A DNA stretch of 17,776 nt from an uncultured Clostridium sp. (GTDB lineage: Bacteria > Bacillota_A > Clostridia > TANB77 > CAG-508). Shown piece by piece: positions 8,205-13,844 of this stretch. The stretch is taken from positions 1-17,776 of the forward strand of contig CAJKKA010000021.1 of NCBI GenBank assembly GCA_905200315.1, written 5' to 3'. Below the pieces are notes generated by a model, which was not told the origin of the DNA, did no database searches, and saw only the letters and a program-made list of their open reading frames with translations. How positions within the stretch are numbered: position 1 is the stretch's first letter; each line of letters opens with the position of its first letter. A program made the position numbers and the translations under genes.

Positions 8205-8233
8205 TAAAAAAGAATTGCAATATTTGCAATTCT
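8205..8233 (-). terminator. Rho-independent terminator after the 87-aa gene
   Basis: A perfect 10-bp inverted repeat, AGAATTGCAA (8211-8220) and TTGCAATTCT (8224-8233), has a 3-base loop. On the minus strand it is followed by TTTTTT. It lies just past the stop at 8241. Confidence 0.8.
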
Positions 8234-8240
8234 CTTTAAT

Positions 8241-8504
8241 TTATTTTTTAAATTTTACTTCTTGAAATAAAAAGTTTTTTACTTTCTTCCAAGTTACTTC
8301 TTGATGTAAAAATTCATTTATTTCATCTTCAACCTTTTGTTGTTTTGGTGTTAATTCTACTTTAATATCTTGTAGGAAAAAATTTTTTATTTTAGTCCAC
8401 ATACTTACTTTTGTTGGTAAATTGAATTCTGTATTAACTTTAATTTCCTCTTGTGGTTTTACTTCTACTCCACCAAATACACTATTCTCAAATTGTTCTT
8501 CCAT
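8241..8504 (-). CDS. 87-aa protein with three copies of an FLxQ(D/E)V motif, unknown function
   Basis: This soluble, acidic/basic mixed protein has no signal peptide or membrane segment. An 11-residue motif occurs three times: IKNFFLQDIKV (39-49), INEFLHQEVTW (62-72) and VKNFLFQEVKF (75-85); the first and last follow a Trp-x-Lys. The pattern suggests short amphipathic helix/strand units. A linker LTPKQQKVEDE (51-61) separates copies one and two. Start ATG 8502-8504 follows AAAGGAGG, and the gene has its own promoter and terminator, so it is expressed as a single-gene unit. I do not recognise a named family and assign no function. Confidence 0.75.
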   Translation of the reverse strand: MEEQFENSVFGGVEVKPQEEIKVNTEFNLPTKVSMWTKIKNFFLQDIKVELTPKQQKVEDEINEFLHQEVTWKKVKNFLFQEVKFKK

Positions 8505-8539
8505 TAATGTTTCCTCCTTTGTATTACATTCCTTTTATA

Positions 8540-8568
8540 CTTATACTATAATATGGCACTTTTTTCAA
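8540..8568 (-). promoter_or_regulatory. Sigma-A-type promoter of the 87-aa gene
   Basis: -35 TTGAAA (8563-8568) and -10 TATAAG (8540-8545) have a 17-bp spacer. An overlapping TATTAT could be an alternative -10. Phased A-tracts lie upstream at 8596-8625. Confidence 0.55.
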
Positions 8569-8595
8569 TAGTTTCCTCAAAAATCATATTTTACA

Positions 8596-8625
8596 TTTTT
8601 GTATTGTTTTTGTAATATTTTTGTA
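8596..8625. repeat. Three TTTTTGTA copies with exact 11-bp period (phased A-tracts)
   Basis: TTTTTGTA occurs at 8596-8603, 8607-8614 and 8618-8625, each 11 bp apart. On the minus strand these are A5 tracts in helical phase, beginning about 28 bp upstream of the -35 of the 87-aa gene promoter. Such phasing is known to bend DNA; a regulatory role here is inference. Confidence 0.55.
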
Positions 8626-8627
8626 AT

Positions 8628-9920
8628 CTATTTTATATTTCCTATTAACATTTCACCATCTTCTTTTTCTATTTCAACATTTACTATATTGTTGCAATTT
8701 TCTTCTTTTCCTTTTGCTTCTACCATTATATAATTGCTAGTATGTCCTTTTACAATTCCGTTCTCACATTCTTCAAATAACACCTTTAGTTCTTTACCTA
8801 AGTATTGATTATTTATTTCTTTTTGATTTTTATTTGATAATTCTATTAATTCTTTACTTCTCTTCGCCTTTATTTCCGGAGAAATTTGATTTTCCATTAC
8901 TGCCGCTTTTGTTCCTTTTCTCGGTGAGTATTGAAACACATGCATTTTATAGAATTTTATTTTCTTTAAATAATTATATGTTGTTTTAAATTCTTCCTCT
9001 GTTTCACCCGGAAATCCAACTATAATATCTGTTGTGAGTTCTACATCTGTATATGTTTTTCTTAATAATTCAACTACTTTTGTAAATTCTTGAATAGTAT
9101 ATTTTCTATTCATTCTTTTTAGTGTTTCTGTGCATCCACTTTGAAGTGATAAATGAAAATGATGGCATATTTTTTCTAATTTGGAAAGTCTTTTTATAAA
9201 TTCCTCTGTAATTATCATTGGCTCTAAGGAACCTAAACGGATTCTTTCTATTCCTTCTACTTCATTTATTTTTTCTAGTAAATCTATTAAGCCTATATCT
9301 TCTTTTAAATCTTTTCCATATGATGCAACATGAATTCCTGTAATTACAACTTCTTTTATTCCTTTTTTAGCTATATGTTTTACCTCATCTATAACATTTT
9401 CTATTTTTCTACTTCTAACTCTTCCTCTTGCATATGGTATTATGCAATATGAACAAAATCTATCACATCCATCTTGCACTTTTATTACAGCCCTTGTTTT
9501 GTCTGTATATGTTACTTCTCCAAATTCATCAAAATATTTTTGTTTCATTACATCTGAAATAACTTCAATTTTGTTATTTGTTTTTAAAAATTCTTCTATG
9601 TATGAAAGCATTTTACTTTTTTCGTTAGTTCCAAGTATTAAGTCTATTTCTGGAATTTCTTCTAGTTTATCTTTTCCTACTTGTGCATAACAACCAACTG
9701 CAACAACTACAGAATTTTTATTTAATTGTTTTGTTCTTCTTAAAATTTGCCTTGATTTTCTATCAGACATATTTGTAACTGTGCATGTGTTTATTACATA
9801 TATATCTGCTTTTTCATGAAATTCTACTATTTCATAACCGTGTTTTATAAATTCTTGTATCATTCCATTTGTTTCGTATTGGTTGACCTTGCAACCTAGC
9901 GTGTAAAATGCTGCTTTCAT
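8628..9920 (-). CDS. mtaB: tRNA (t6A37-C2) methylthiotransferase MtaB
   Basis: This 430-aa radical-SAM methylthiotransferase converts t6A37 to ms2t6A37 in ANN-decoding tRNAs. The N-terminal UPF0004 domain begins with the MtaB signature TLGCKVNQYET and holds the first cluster cysteines C10, C46 and C77. The radical-SAM core carries C152-x3-C156-x2-C159 (GCDRFCSYC) followed by IIPYARGRVRSR, and a TRAM-like RNA-binding domain ends the protein (about 365-430). Length and motif order distinguish it from MiaB and RimO. Start ATG 9918-9920 has AAGGAG 8 bases upstream. The upstream spacer is occupied by hairpin repeats, one of which overlaps a possible -35. Confidence 0.96.
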   Translation of the reverse strand: MKAAFYTLGCKVNQYETNGMIQEFIKHGYEIVEFHEKADIYVINTCTVTNMSDRKSRQILRRTKQLNKNSVVVAVGCYAQVGKDKLEEIPEIDLILGTNEKSKMLSYIEEFLKTNNKIEVISDVMKQKYFDEFGEVTYTDKTRAVIKVQDGCDRFCSYCIIPYARGRVRSRKIENVIDEVKHIAKKGIKEVVITGIHVASYGKDLKEDIGLIDLLEKINEVEGIERIRLGSLEPMIITEEFIKRLSKLEKICHHFHLSLQSGCTETLKRMNRKYTIQEFTKVVELLRKTYTDVELTTDIIVGFPGETEEEFKTTYNYLKKIKFYKMHVFQYSPRKGTKAAVMENQISPEIKAKRSKELIELSNKNQKEINNQYLGKELKVLFEECENGIVKGHTSNYIMVEAKGKEENCNNIVNVEIEKEDGEMLIGNIK

Positions 9921-9938
9921 TCTTTTTCTCCTTAAAAT

Positions 9939-9967
9939 TTTATATTATTATCTCTTATGGCGGTCAA
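9939..9967 (-). promoter_or_regulatory. Possible mtaB promoter overlapping hairpin repeat A
   Basis: -35 TTGACC (9962-9967) and -10 TATAAA (9939-9944) have a 17-bp spacer. The -35 is formed by the loop and 3' stem arm of repeat A read on the minus strand. The predicted start site falls very close to the AAGGAG, so the leader would be unusually short; this lowers confidence. Confidence 0.35.
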
Positions 9968-9981
9968 TGACCGCCCCTACA
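9959..9981 (+). repeat. Hairpin repeat A (GGCGG-stem / CCCCTACA family)
   Basis: Perfect 7-bp stem GGCGGTC (9959-9965), loop AAT, GACCGCC (9969-9975), then CCTACA. It is GC-rich in AT-rich surroundings and belongs to a five-copy family in this window. Confidence 0.8.
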
Positions 9982-10025
9982 TATCTTTAAATTGATTTAC
10001 CATTTTTATTTCACATTTTTTATTC

Positions 10026-10062
10026 GGGTCGTCGGGGACGCCGACCCCTACATCGTTTGACA
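10026..10062 (+). repeat. Hairpin repeat B with tail
   Basis: Stem GGGTCG (10026-10031) pairs with CGACCC (10042-10047), with an inner CG/CG and a GGGA loop, then CTACA. The tail CGTTTGACA (10054-10062) is an imperfect copy of the TGTCTGACA dyad found in C and E. The following 30 or so bases also align with the flank of copy E. Confidence 0.75.
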
Positions 10063-10092
10063 TTATTTTTAAATATTATTTTATTATATTCA

Positions 10093-10128
10093 GGCGGACA
10101 GAGGCGTCCGCCCCTACAATGTCTGACA
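10093..10128 (+). repeat. Hairpin repeat C with TGTCTGACA tail
   Basis: Stem GGCGGAC (10093-10099), loop AGAGGC, GTCCGCC (10106-10112), CCTACA (10113-10118), then the dyad TGTC-T-GACA (10120-10128). It is identical to copy E through the stem-loop and CCTACA, and starts 67 bp after copy B. Together A, B and C account for most of the 265-bp spacer 9921-10185. Confidence 0.85.
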
Positions 10129-10170
10129 TTAATTATAGATTTTATTACAAATAGACAATTTTTCAAAATA

Positions 10171-10200
10171 GAAGAATTCAAGTGTTCACTTGAATCCTTC
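10171..10200 (-). terminator. Terminator hairpin overlapping the end of the 80-aa gene
   Basis: A 13-bp stem with one G-U pair (10171-10183 with 10188-10200) has a 4-base loop and includes the last codons and TGA stop of the gene. The tail TATTTTG is only moderately T-rich, so termination may be partial. Confidence 0.6.
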
Positions 10201-10428
10201 TAACAAATCTTGTACCTCTATTATTCCGAATTTGAGAGAAATTTCAGAATTATTGTTAATTTGAACTAGTTCTTCTAAGAAAGTTTTTAACCGTTCAAAT
10301 TTTTCAGGAGAAATATTTTGTATTTCACCCGAATATATGCGTTTAGAGTTTTGATACAAATAAATCTCCGCATATTGCTTATGGTCTTCAATAATTTTAA
10401 AAATCCTAAAGTCATCAGGGTAAATCAT
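10186..10428 (-). CDS. 80-aa hypothetical protein
   Basis: A small soluble protein with mixed alpha/beta character and no membrane segment, signal or cysteine motif. Residues 10-35 contain a strand-like stretch (YAEIYLYQNSKRIYSG), and 38-55 a helix (NISPEKFERLKTFLEELV). The start ATG has AAAGGAGAG about 7 bases upstream, and an extended -10 promoter lies 35-43 bp upstream, so the gene is credible. It sits between glyS and the hairpin-repeat cluster and ends inside a terminator hairpin. I recognise no family. Confidence 0.65.
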   Translation of the reverse strand: MIYPDDFRIFKIIEDHKQYAEIYLYQNSKRIYSGEIQNISPEKFERLKTFLEELVQINNNSEISLKFGIIEVQDLLEGFK

Positions 10429-10462
10429 AAAAATCTCTCCTTTCTATTCAATTATGTTCACT

Positions 10463-10471
10463 ATTATATCA
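10463..10471 (-). promoter_or_regulatory. Extended -10 promoter for the 80-aa gene
   Basis: The minus strand reads TGATATAAT: a perfect -10 (10463-10468) with an upstream TG. No good -35 is seen, as is usual for extended -10 promoters. Confidence 0.45.
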
Positions 10472-10491
10472 CTATAATTTACAAAAATCTA

Positions 10492-11877
10492 CTAAAATTC
10501 GACTTTTTCTTCAATCCACTTTTCAAGTTCATCTATTTTTACTCTTACTTGTTCCATTGTATCTCTATCTCTTATTGTAACGCTCTCATCTTCAAGTGTA
10601 TCAAAGTCAACTGTTACACAGTATGGTGTTCCTATTTCATCTTCTCTTCTGTAACGTTTACCTATAGAACCTGCTTCATCATAGTCACACATAAATTTCT
10701 TTGCAAGTTTTTCATATACTTCTGTTGCTTTTTCACTTAATTTTTTAGAAAGTGGTAAAACTGCAACTTTATATGGTGCAAGTGCTGGATGTAAATGTAA
10801 TACTGTACGAGTATCTCCTTCAGCAATTTCTTCCTCTTCGTAACTGTTGCATAAAAATGCAAGTGTTACTCTGTCTGCTCCAAGTGATGGTTCTATAACA
10901 TATGGTACGTATTTTTCGTTGGTTTCTGGGTCTAAATATGTTAAATCTTGTTTTGAATATTCCATATGTTTACTTAAATCGAAATCTGTTCTTGAAGCTA
11001 TTCCCCATAGTTCTCCCCATCCAAATGGGAATGTAAATTCTATATCTGTTGTTGCATTACTATAATGTGATAATTCTTCTTTGCTATGGTCTCTTAAACG
11101 TATATTTTCTTCTTTTATTCCTAAATTTAAAAGCCATTCTTTACAGAATTTTTTCCAGTATTCGTGCCATTCTAGTTCTGTTCCTGGTTTGCAGAAAAAT
11201 TCTAATTCCATTTGTTCAAATTCACGTGTTCTAAATGTAAAGTTACCTGGTGTGATTTCATTTCTAAATGATTTACCAATTTGAGCAATTCCCATTGGTA
11301 GTTTTTTTCTTGTTGTTCTTTGTACATTTTTAAAGTTTACAAATATTCCTTGTGCAGTTTCTGGTCTTAAATATATTTCTGATTTTGCATCTTCTGTAAC
11401 TCCTTGGAAGGTTTTAAACATCAAATTAAATTTACGTATTTCTGTAAAATTATGTTTTCCACAATTAGGACAACAAATATTGTTATCATCCATATATTTT
11501 ATCATTTTTTCATCTGGCCAACCATCTACAACTTCTTCACAATTATGTTCATGCATCCATTCTTCTATTAATTTATCTGCTCTATGTCTGGTTTTACATT
11601 CTTTACAATCCATTAATGGATCTGAGAATCCACCAACATGGCCTGAAGCAACCCATACCATTGGGTTCATTAATATTGCTGAATCTAAACCAACATTATA
11701 TTTATTTTCTTGAATAAATTTTCTTCTCCAAGCTTGTTTAATATTATTTTTTAATTCAACACCTAAAGGTCCATAATCCCATGTATTTGCAAGTCCTCCA
11801 TATATATCTGAACCAGGATATACATATCCTCTATTTTTGCAAAGTGCAACTATTTTATCCATAGTTAATTCTGACAT
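10492..11877 (-). CDS. glyS: Glycine-tRNA ligase (dimeric class II)
   Basis: This 461-aa enzyme is the alpha2-type glycyl-tRNA synthetase typical of many Gram-positives, archaea and eukaryotes, not the two-subunit GlyQ/GlyS type. Visible motifs: [17 protein letters not shown] (34-50; motif 1), [16 protein letters not shown] (167-182), [21 protein letters not shown] (204-224; motif 2) and [14 protein letters not shown] (motif 3, about 329-342), followed by the C-terminal anticodon-binding domain (about 365-461). Four cysteines (C91, C94, C136, C139) form a zinc-binding site. The start follows AGAGGGA. A sigma-A-type promoter lies at 11922-11950; there is no T-box, so regulation differs from pheST. 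Confidence 0.97.
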   Translation of the reverse strand: MSELTMDKIVALCKNRGYVYPGSDIYGGLANTWDYGPLGVELKNNIKQAWRRKFIQENKYNVGLDSAILMNPMVWVASGHVGGFSDPLMDCKECKTRHRADKLIEEWMHEHNCEEVVDGWPDEKMIKYMDDNNICCPNCGKHNFTEIRKFNLMFKTFQGVTEDAKSEIYLRPETAQGIFVNFKNVQRTTRKKLPMGIAQIGKSFRNEITPGNFTFRTREFEQMELEFFCKPGTELEWHEYWKKFCKEWLLNLGIKEENIRLRDHSKEELSHYSNATTDIEFTFPFGWGELWGIASRTDFDLSKHMEYSKQDLTYLDPETNEKYVPYVIEPSLGADRVTLAFLCNSYEEEEIAEGDTRTVLHLHPALAPYKVAVLPLSKKLSEKATEVYEKLAKKFMCDYDEAGSIGKRYRREDEIGTPYCVTVDFDTLEDESVTIRDRDTMEQVRVKIDELEKWIEEKVEF

Positions 11878-11921
11878 TTTTCATTCCCTCTTTCTTACTT
11901 TAAAAGCTAATTTCTTAGAGC

Positions 11922-11950
11922 ATTTTACCACATATAAAAATTGTAATCAA
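11922..11950 (-). promoter_or_regulatory. Sigma-A-type promoter of glyS
   Basis: -35 TTGATT (11945-11950) and -10 TAAAAT (11922-11927) have a 17-bp spacer. The leader would be about 38 bases, too short for a T-box. Confidence 0.55.
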
Positions 11951-12081
11951 CTATTTTACAATTTTTTATTTCTTATATATTACGATTATTTTACAAAAGT
12001 CATATTTTGTATTTTTTTGCTATTGTATTGTTTTCAGTATTTTGCATTTTTATTTTTTCCAATTATTACCATTTTATTACA

Positions 12082-12119
12082 ATTATGTTACTTTTTATTT
12101 GTATTATGTAACTTTTTAT
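12082..12119 (+). repeat. Two 17-bp direct repeats, 21-bp period
   Basis: ATTATGTTACTTTTTAT (12082-12098) and ATTATGTAACTTTTTAT (12103-12119) differ at one base. They lie 13 bp before the DnaA-box cluster, in the very AT-rich spacer 11878-12343. Confidence 0.7.
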
Positions 12120-12132
12120 AGTTTACATTTAG

Positions 12133-12176
12133 TTATACACATTTTTTGTGGATAATGTGGAAAACTTTGTGAATAA
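12133..12176. other. Cluster of four DnaA-box-like 9-mers (origin-like)
   Basis: Within 44 bp: TTATACACA (12133-12141, plus strand), TTATCCACA (12147-12155, minus; exact consensus), TTTTCCACA (12156-12164, minus; one mismatch) and TTATTCACA (12168-12176, minus). A weaker TTATTCACT follows at 12205-12213 on the plus strand. The surrounding 466-bp spacer has no gene and is extremely AT-rich. The arrangement resembles the unit in front of dnaA in many Firmicutes, but dnaA is not here and genes on both sides point the same way. Confidence 0.65.
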
Positions 12177-12316
12177 CTTTAAATTAGCTATTTTCAGATT
12201 TGATTTATTCACTTTTTTTCAAGGTTTTTATTTTTCAAAAAAGTATTTCCAATTATTTACAGTGTGTTATGTAATTCTTTTATTGTAAATTTAGTTATAT
12301 CAAATAAAAAAATTAA

Positions 12317-12340
12317 GGCGACTAATAGTCGACCCCTACA
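12317..12340 (+). repeat. Hairpin repeat D, possibly acting as DUF1294 terminator
   Basis: GGCGACT (12317-12323), loop AAT, AGTCG-A-CC with one bulged A (12332), then CCTACA (12335-12340). It starts three bases after the DUF1294 stop. On the minus strand the hairpin is followed by TTAATTTTTTT, so it may also terminate transcription. Confidence 0.7.
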
Positions 12341-12343
12341 TAT

Positions 12344-12631
12344 TTACTTATATTTAACTAAGTAATATATAATTAACACAATTTCTGTAATTAAGATTGT
12401 GGGAAATCCTATATAAAATTTTGGCTTTTGTGTTTTGTGATGAAATGTGTACATTCCAGCTATTCCACCTATTCCACCACCAAGAAGAACTAATGTCATT
12501 AATGCATTTTCGCTTATTCTCCATTCATTTTTTATTGCTCTTCTTTTATCTATAAACATTGCTAAAAAAGCTATAAGATTTATTCCTAAAACATAAATGA
12601 TTATATTTTTTATTGTTAAAATTTCTTCCAT
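12344..12631 (-). CDS. DUF1294 family small membrane protein
   Basis: This 95-aa protein has three predicted membrane helices (about 8-27, 42-60, 73-92). The DUF1294 signature is clear: AMFIDKRRAIKNEWRISE after helix 1, then LGGGIGGIAGMYTFHHKTQKP.F, then a last helix. The family is widespread in bacteria and its biochemical role is not established. An AGGTGAT site precedes the ATG. The gene is bracketed by hairpin repeats D (after the stop) and E (28 bp upstream of the start), and lies between the DnaA-box spacer and the MITE-like element. Confidence 0.85.
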   Translation of the reverse strand: MEEILTIKNIIIYVLGINLIAFLAMFIDKRRAIKNEWRISENALMTLVLLGGGIGGIAGMYTFHHKTQKPKFYIGFPTILITEIVLIIYYLVKYK

Positions 12632-12658
12632 TTTATCACCTATTTTATTTTTTATTCA

Positions 12659-12694
12659 GGCGGACAGAGGCGTCCGCCCCTACATTGTCTGACA
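12659..12694 (+). repeat. Hairpin repeat E with TGTCTGACA tail
   Basis: Stem GGCGGAC (12659-12665), loop AGAGGC, GTCCGCC (12672-12678), CCTACA (12679-12684), then TGTC-T-GACA (12686-12694). It is the same as copy C through the CCTACA. Its 3' flank to about 12718 aligns with the flank of copy B and ends in ATTTTATTA. Confidence 0.85.
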
Positions 12695-12719
12695 CAATTT
12701 TCAAATACCATTTTATTAA

Positions 12720-12947
12720 TATAATAACAAATATATTTGTTTTGAAATGCCGCGTAAGCGACCAAACGAGCAGATTTCCTGTGAGTACGATTTGGAGCAA
12801 TCTTCATTTTATTAATTTATATGTTTATAATGTAAATATATAAATTAATTTTACAAAAATGTAATTATGTGCAAATGGTCAATAGGCCATTTTTTAATTC
12901 GAAGATTGCGACACCAAGGCATAAAAAACAATATATTTGTCATTATA
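12720..12947. mobile_element. MITE-like element with imperfect terminal inverted repeats (228 bp)
   Basis: The left end (from 12720) reads TATAATAACAAATATATTTG, then TTTTGAAATGCC. The right end, read on the minus strand from 12947, reads TATAATGACAAATATATTG, then TTTTTTATGCC. A second inverted pair lies inside: GCAATCTTC (12797-12805) and GAAGATTGC (12901-12909). A GC-richer block, 12749-12805, forms a hairpin AGATTTCC/GGA..AATCT. There is no ORF of note, so any mobility would depend on an outside transposase. Target duplication is not clear because the flanks are A/T only. Confidence 0.55.
12872..12896 (+). terminator. Terminator-like hairpin inside the MITE-like element
   Basis: AAATGGTC, loop AATA, GGCCATTT gives an 8-bp stem with one wobble, followed by a T-run on the plus strand. 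No plus-strand gene is known to need it, so it may simply belong to the element's structure. Confidence 0.35.
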
Positions 12948-12980
12948 ATTATTTTAATTACAGATAAATTACAATAACAT

Positions 12981-13844
12981 TTAAAATTCAAAGAAAGACA
13001 TTTGATTACTTTGTGTCATTCCTTTTAAACATCCTGCATTTTTTAACATTTCTATTACAGATTTTCCTACTCCTGAACGTTGTTGCAAATCATCTATACA
13101 CATAAATTTACCATCTTTTTTTGCTTTTTCTATCCCCTCTGCTGCAACTGTTCCAAGTCCTGGTATACTATTTAATGGTGGACGTATTCCGTCTTCTTCC
13201 ATTACAAATTTGGTACTATGTGATTTATATAAATCCATTGGCAAGAAGTTTATTCCTCTTTCATACATTTCTAATACCAATTCTAATATTGCATACATGT
13301 TTTTTTCTTTTACTGTTGCTCCATTTCCTAGAAGGTCTATTTCTTTCATTTTGTTTTTTACTCTTTCTTCTCCATGGCACATTATATCACTATCAAACTC
13401 ATCTGCTCTAATTGTAAAATATGCTGTGTAATACGCTTTTGGCTCGTGTACCTTAAACCATGCAATTCTGAAGGCATTTGTTACATATGCTGCAGCATGT
13501 GCCTTTGGGAACATATATTTTATTTTTTTACATGAATCTATATACCAATCTGGTACATTATTATCTTTCATCATTTTCTCATATTCTGGCCACTTTGGCT
13601 CTTTTCCTTTTGCAACTTTTCCTTTACGTACAGCTTCCATTATTTTAAATGATGGTTGTGGTTCTAATCCTTTTTTTATTAGATATATCATAATATCGTC
13701 TCTACAACATATTGCTTCATCCAGTTTTATTGTTCCTGCTTCTATTAAGCTTTGAGCATTGTTAAGCCACACATCTGTACCATGAGAAAGTCCAGAAATA
13801 CGAATAAGTTCATCAAATGTTGTTGGTTTTGTATCTACTAACAT
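12981..13844 (-). CDS. polC: DNA polymerase III PolC, C-terminal part (separated by frameshift)
   Basis: These 287 residues are the C-terminal quarter of PolC. They begin at the conserved MLVDTKPTTFDELIRISGLSHGTDVW (in intact PolC this follows GTKFVRQ) and contain FPKAHAAAYVTNAFRIAWFK, the tandem helix-hairpin-helix region (SIPGLGTVAAEGI; LQQRSGVGKSVIEML) and a C-terminal beta-clamp-binding peptide QMSFFEF. The frame is +1 relative to the upstream ORF and overlaps it by 32 bases. The apparent ATG at 13842-13844 is an internal methionine of normal PolC; an AAGGCGG two bases upstream is too close for an ordinary ribosome binding site. This is one gene with the entry 13813-17394. Confidence 0.93.
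   Translation of the reverse strand: MLVDTKPTTFDELIRISGLSHGTDVWLNNAQSLIEAGTIKLDEAICCRDDIMIYLIKKGLEPQPSFKIMEAVRKGKVAKGKEPKWPEYEKMMKDNNVPDWYIDSCKKIKYMFPKAHAAAYVTNAFRIAWFKVHEPKAYYTAYFTIRADEFDSDIMCHGEERVKNKMKEIDLLGNGATVKEKNMYAILELVLEMYERGINFLPMDLYKSHSTKFVMEEDGIRPPLNSIPGLGTVAAEGIEKAKKDGKFMCIDDLQQRSGVGKSVIEMLKNAGCLKGMTQSNQMSFFEF

Noticed and set aside
9921..10185. CRISPR array suggested by the regularly spaced GC-rich hairpins
   Set aside because: The stems differ in sequence, spacing between A and B equals that between B and C (67 bp) but there are only three copies, and the spacers are themselves similar AT-rich repeat tails. No cas genes are present.
11878..12343. A T-box or other riboswitch upstream of glyS
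   Set aside because: There is no T-box core (AGGTGG...), no specifier stem and no terminator before glyS, and the predicted promoter leaves only about 38 leader bases.
12613..12843. Plus-strand frame of 76 codons across repeat E and the MITE-like element
   Set aside because: It runs through a hairpin repeat and the element's inverted repeat, has no ribosome binding site and shows no protein-like features.
12720..12947. Full insertion sequence
   Set aside because: At 228 bp with no transposase frame it can only be a non-autonomous element or a structured spacer.
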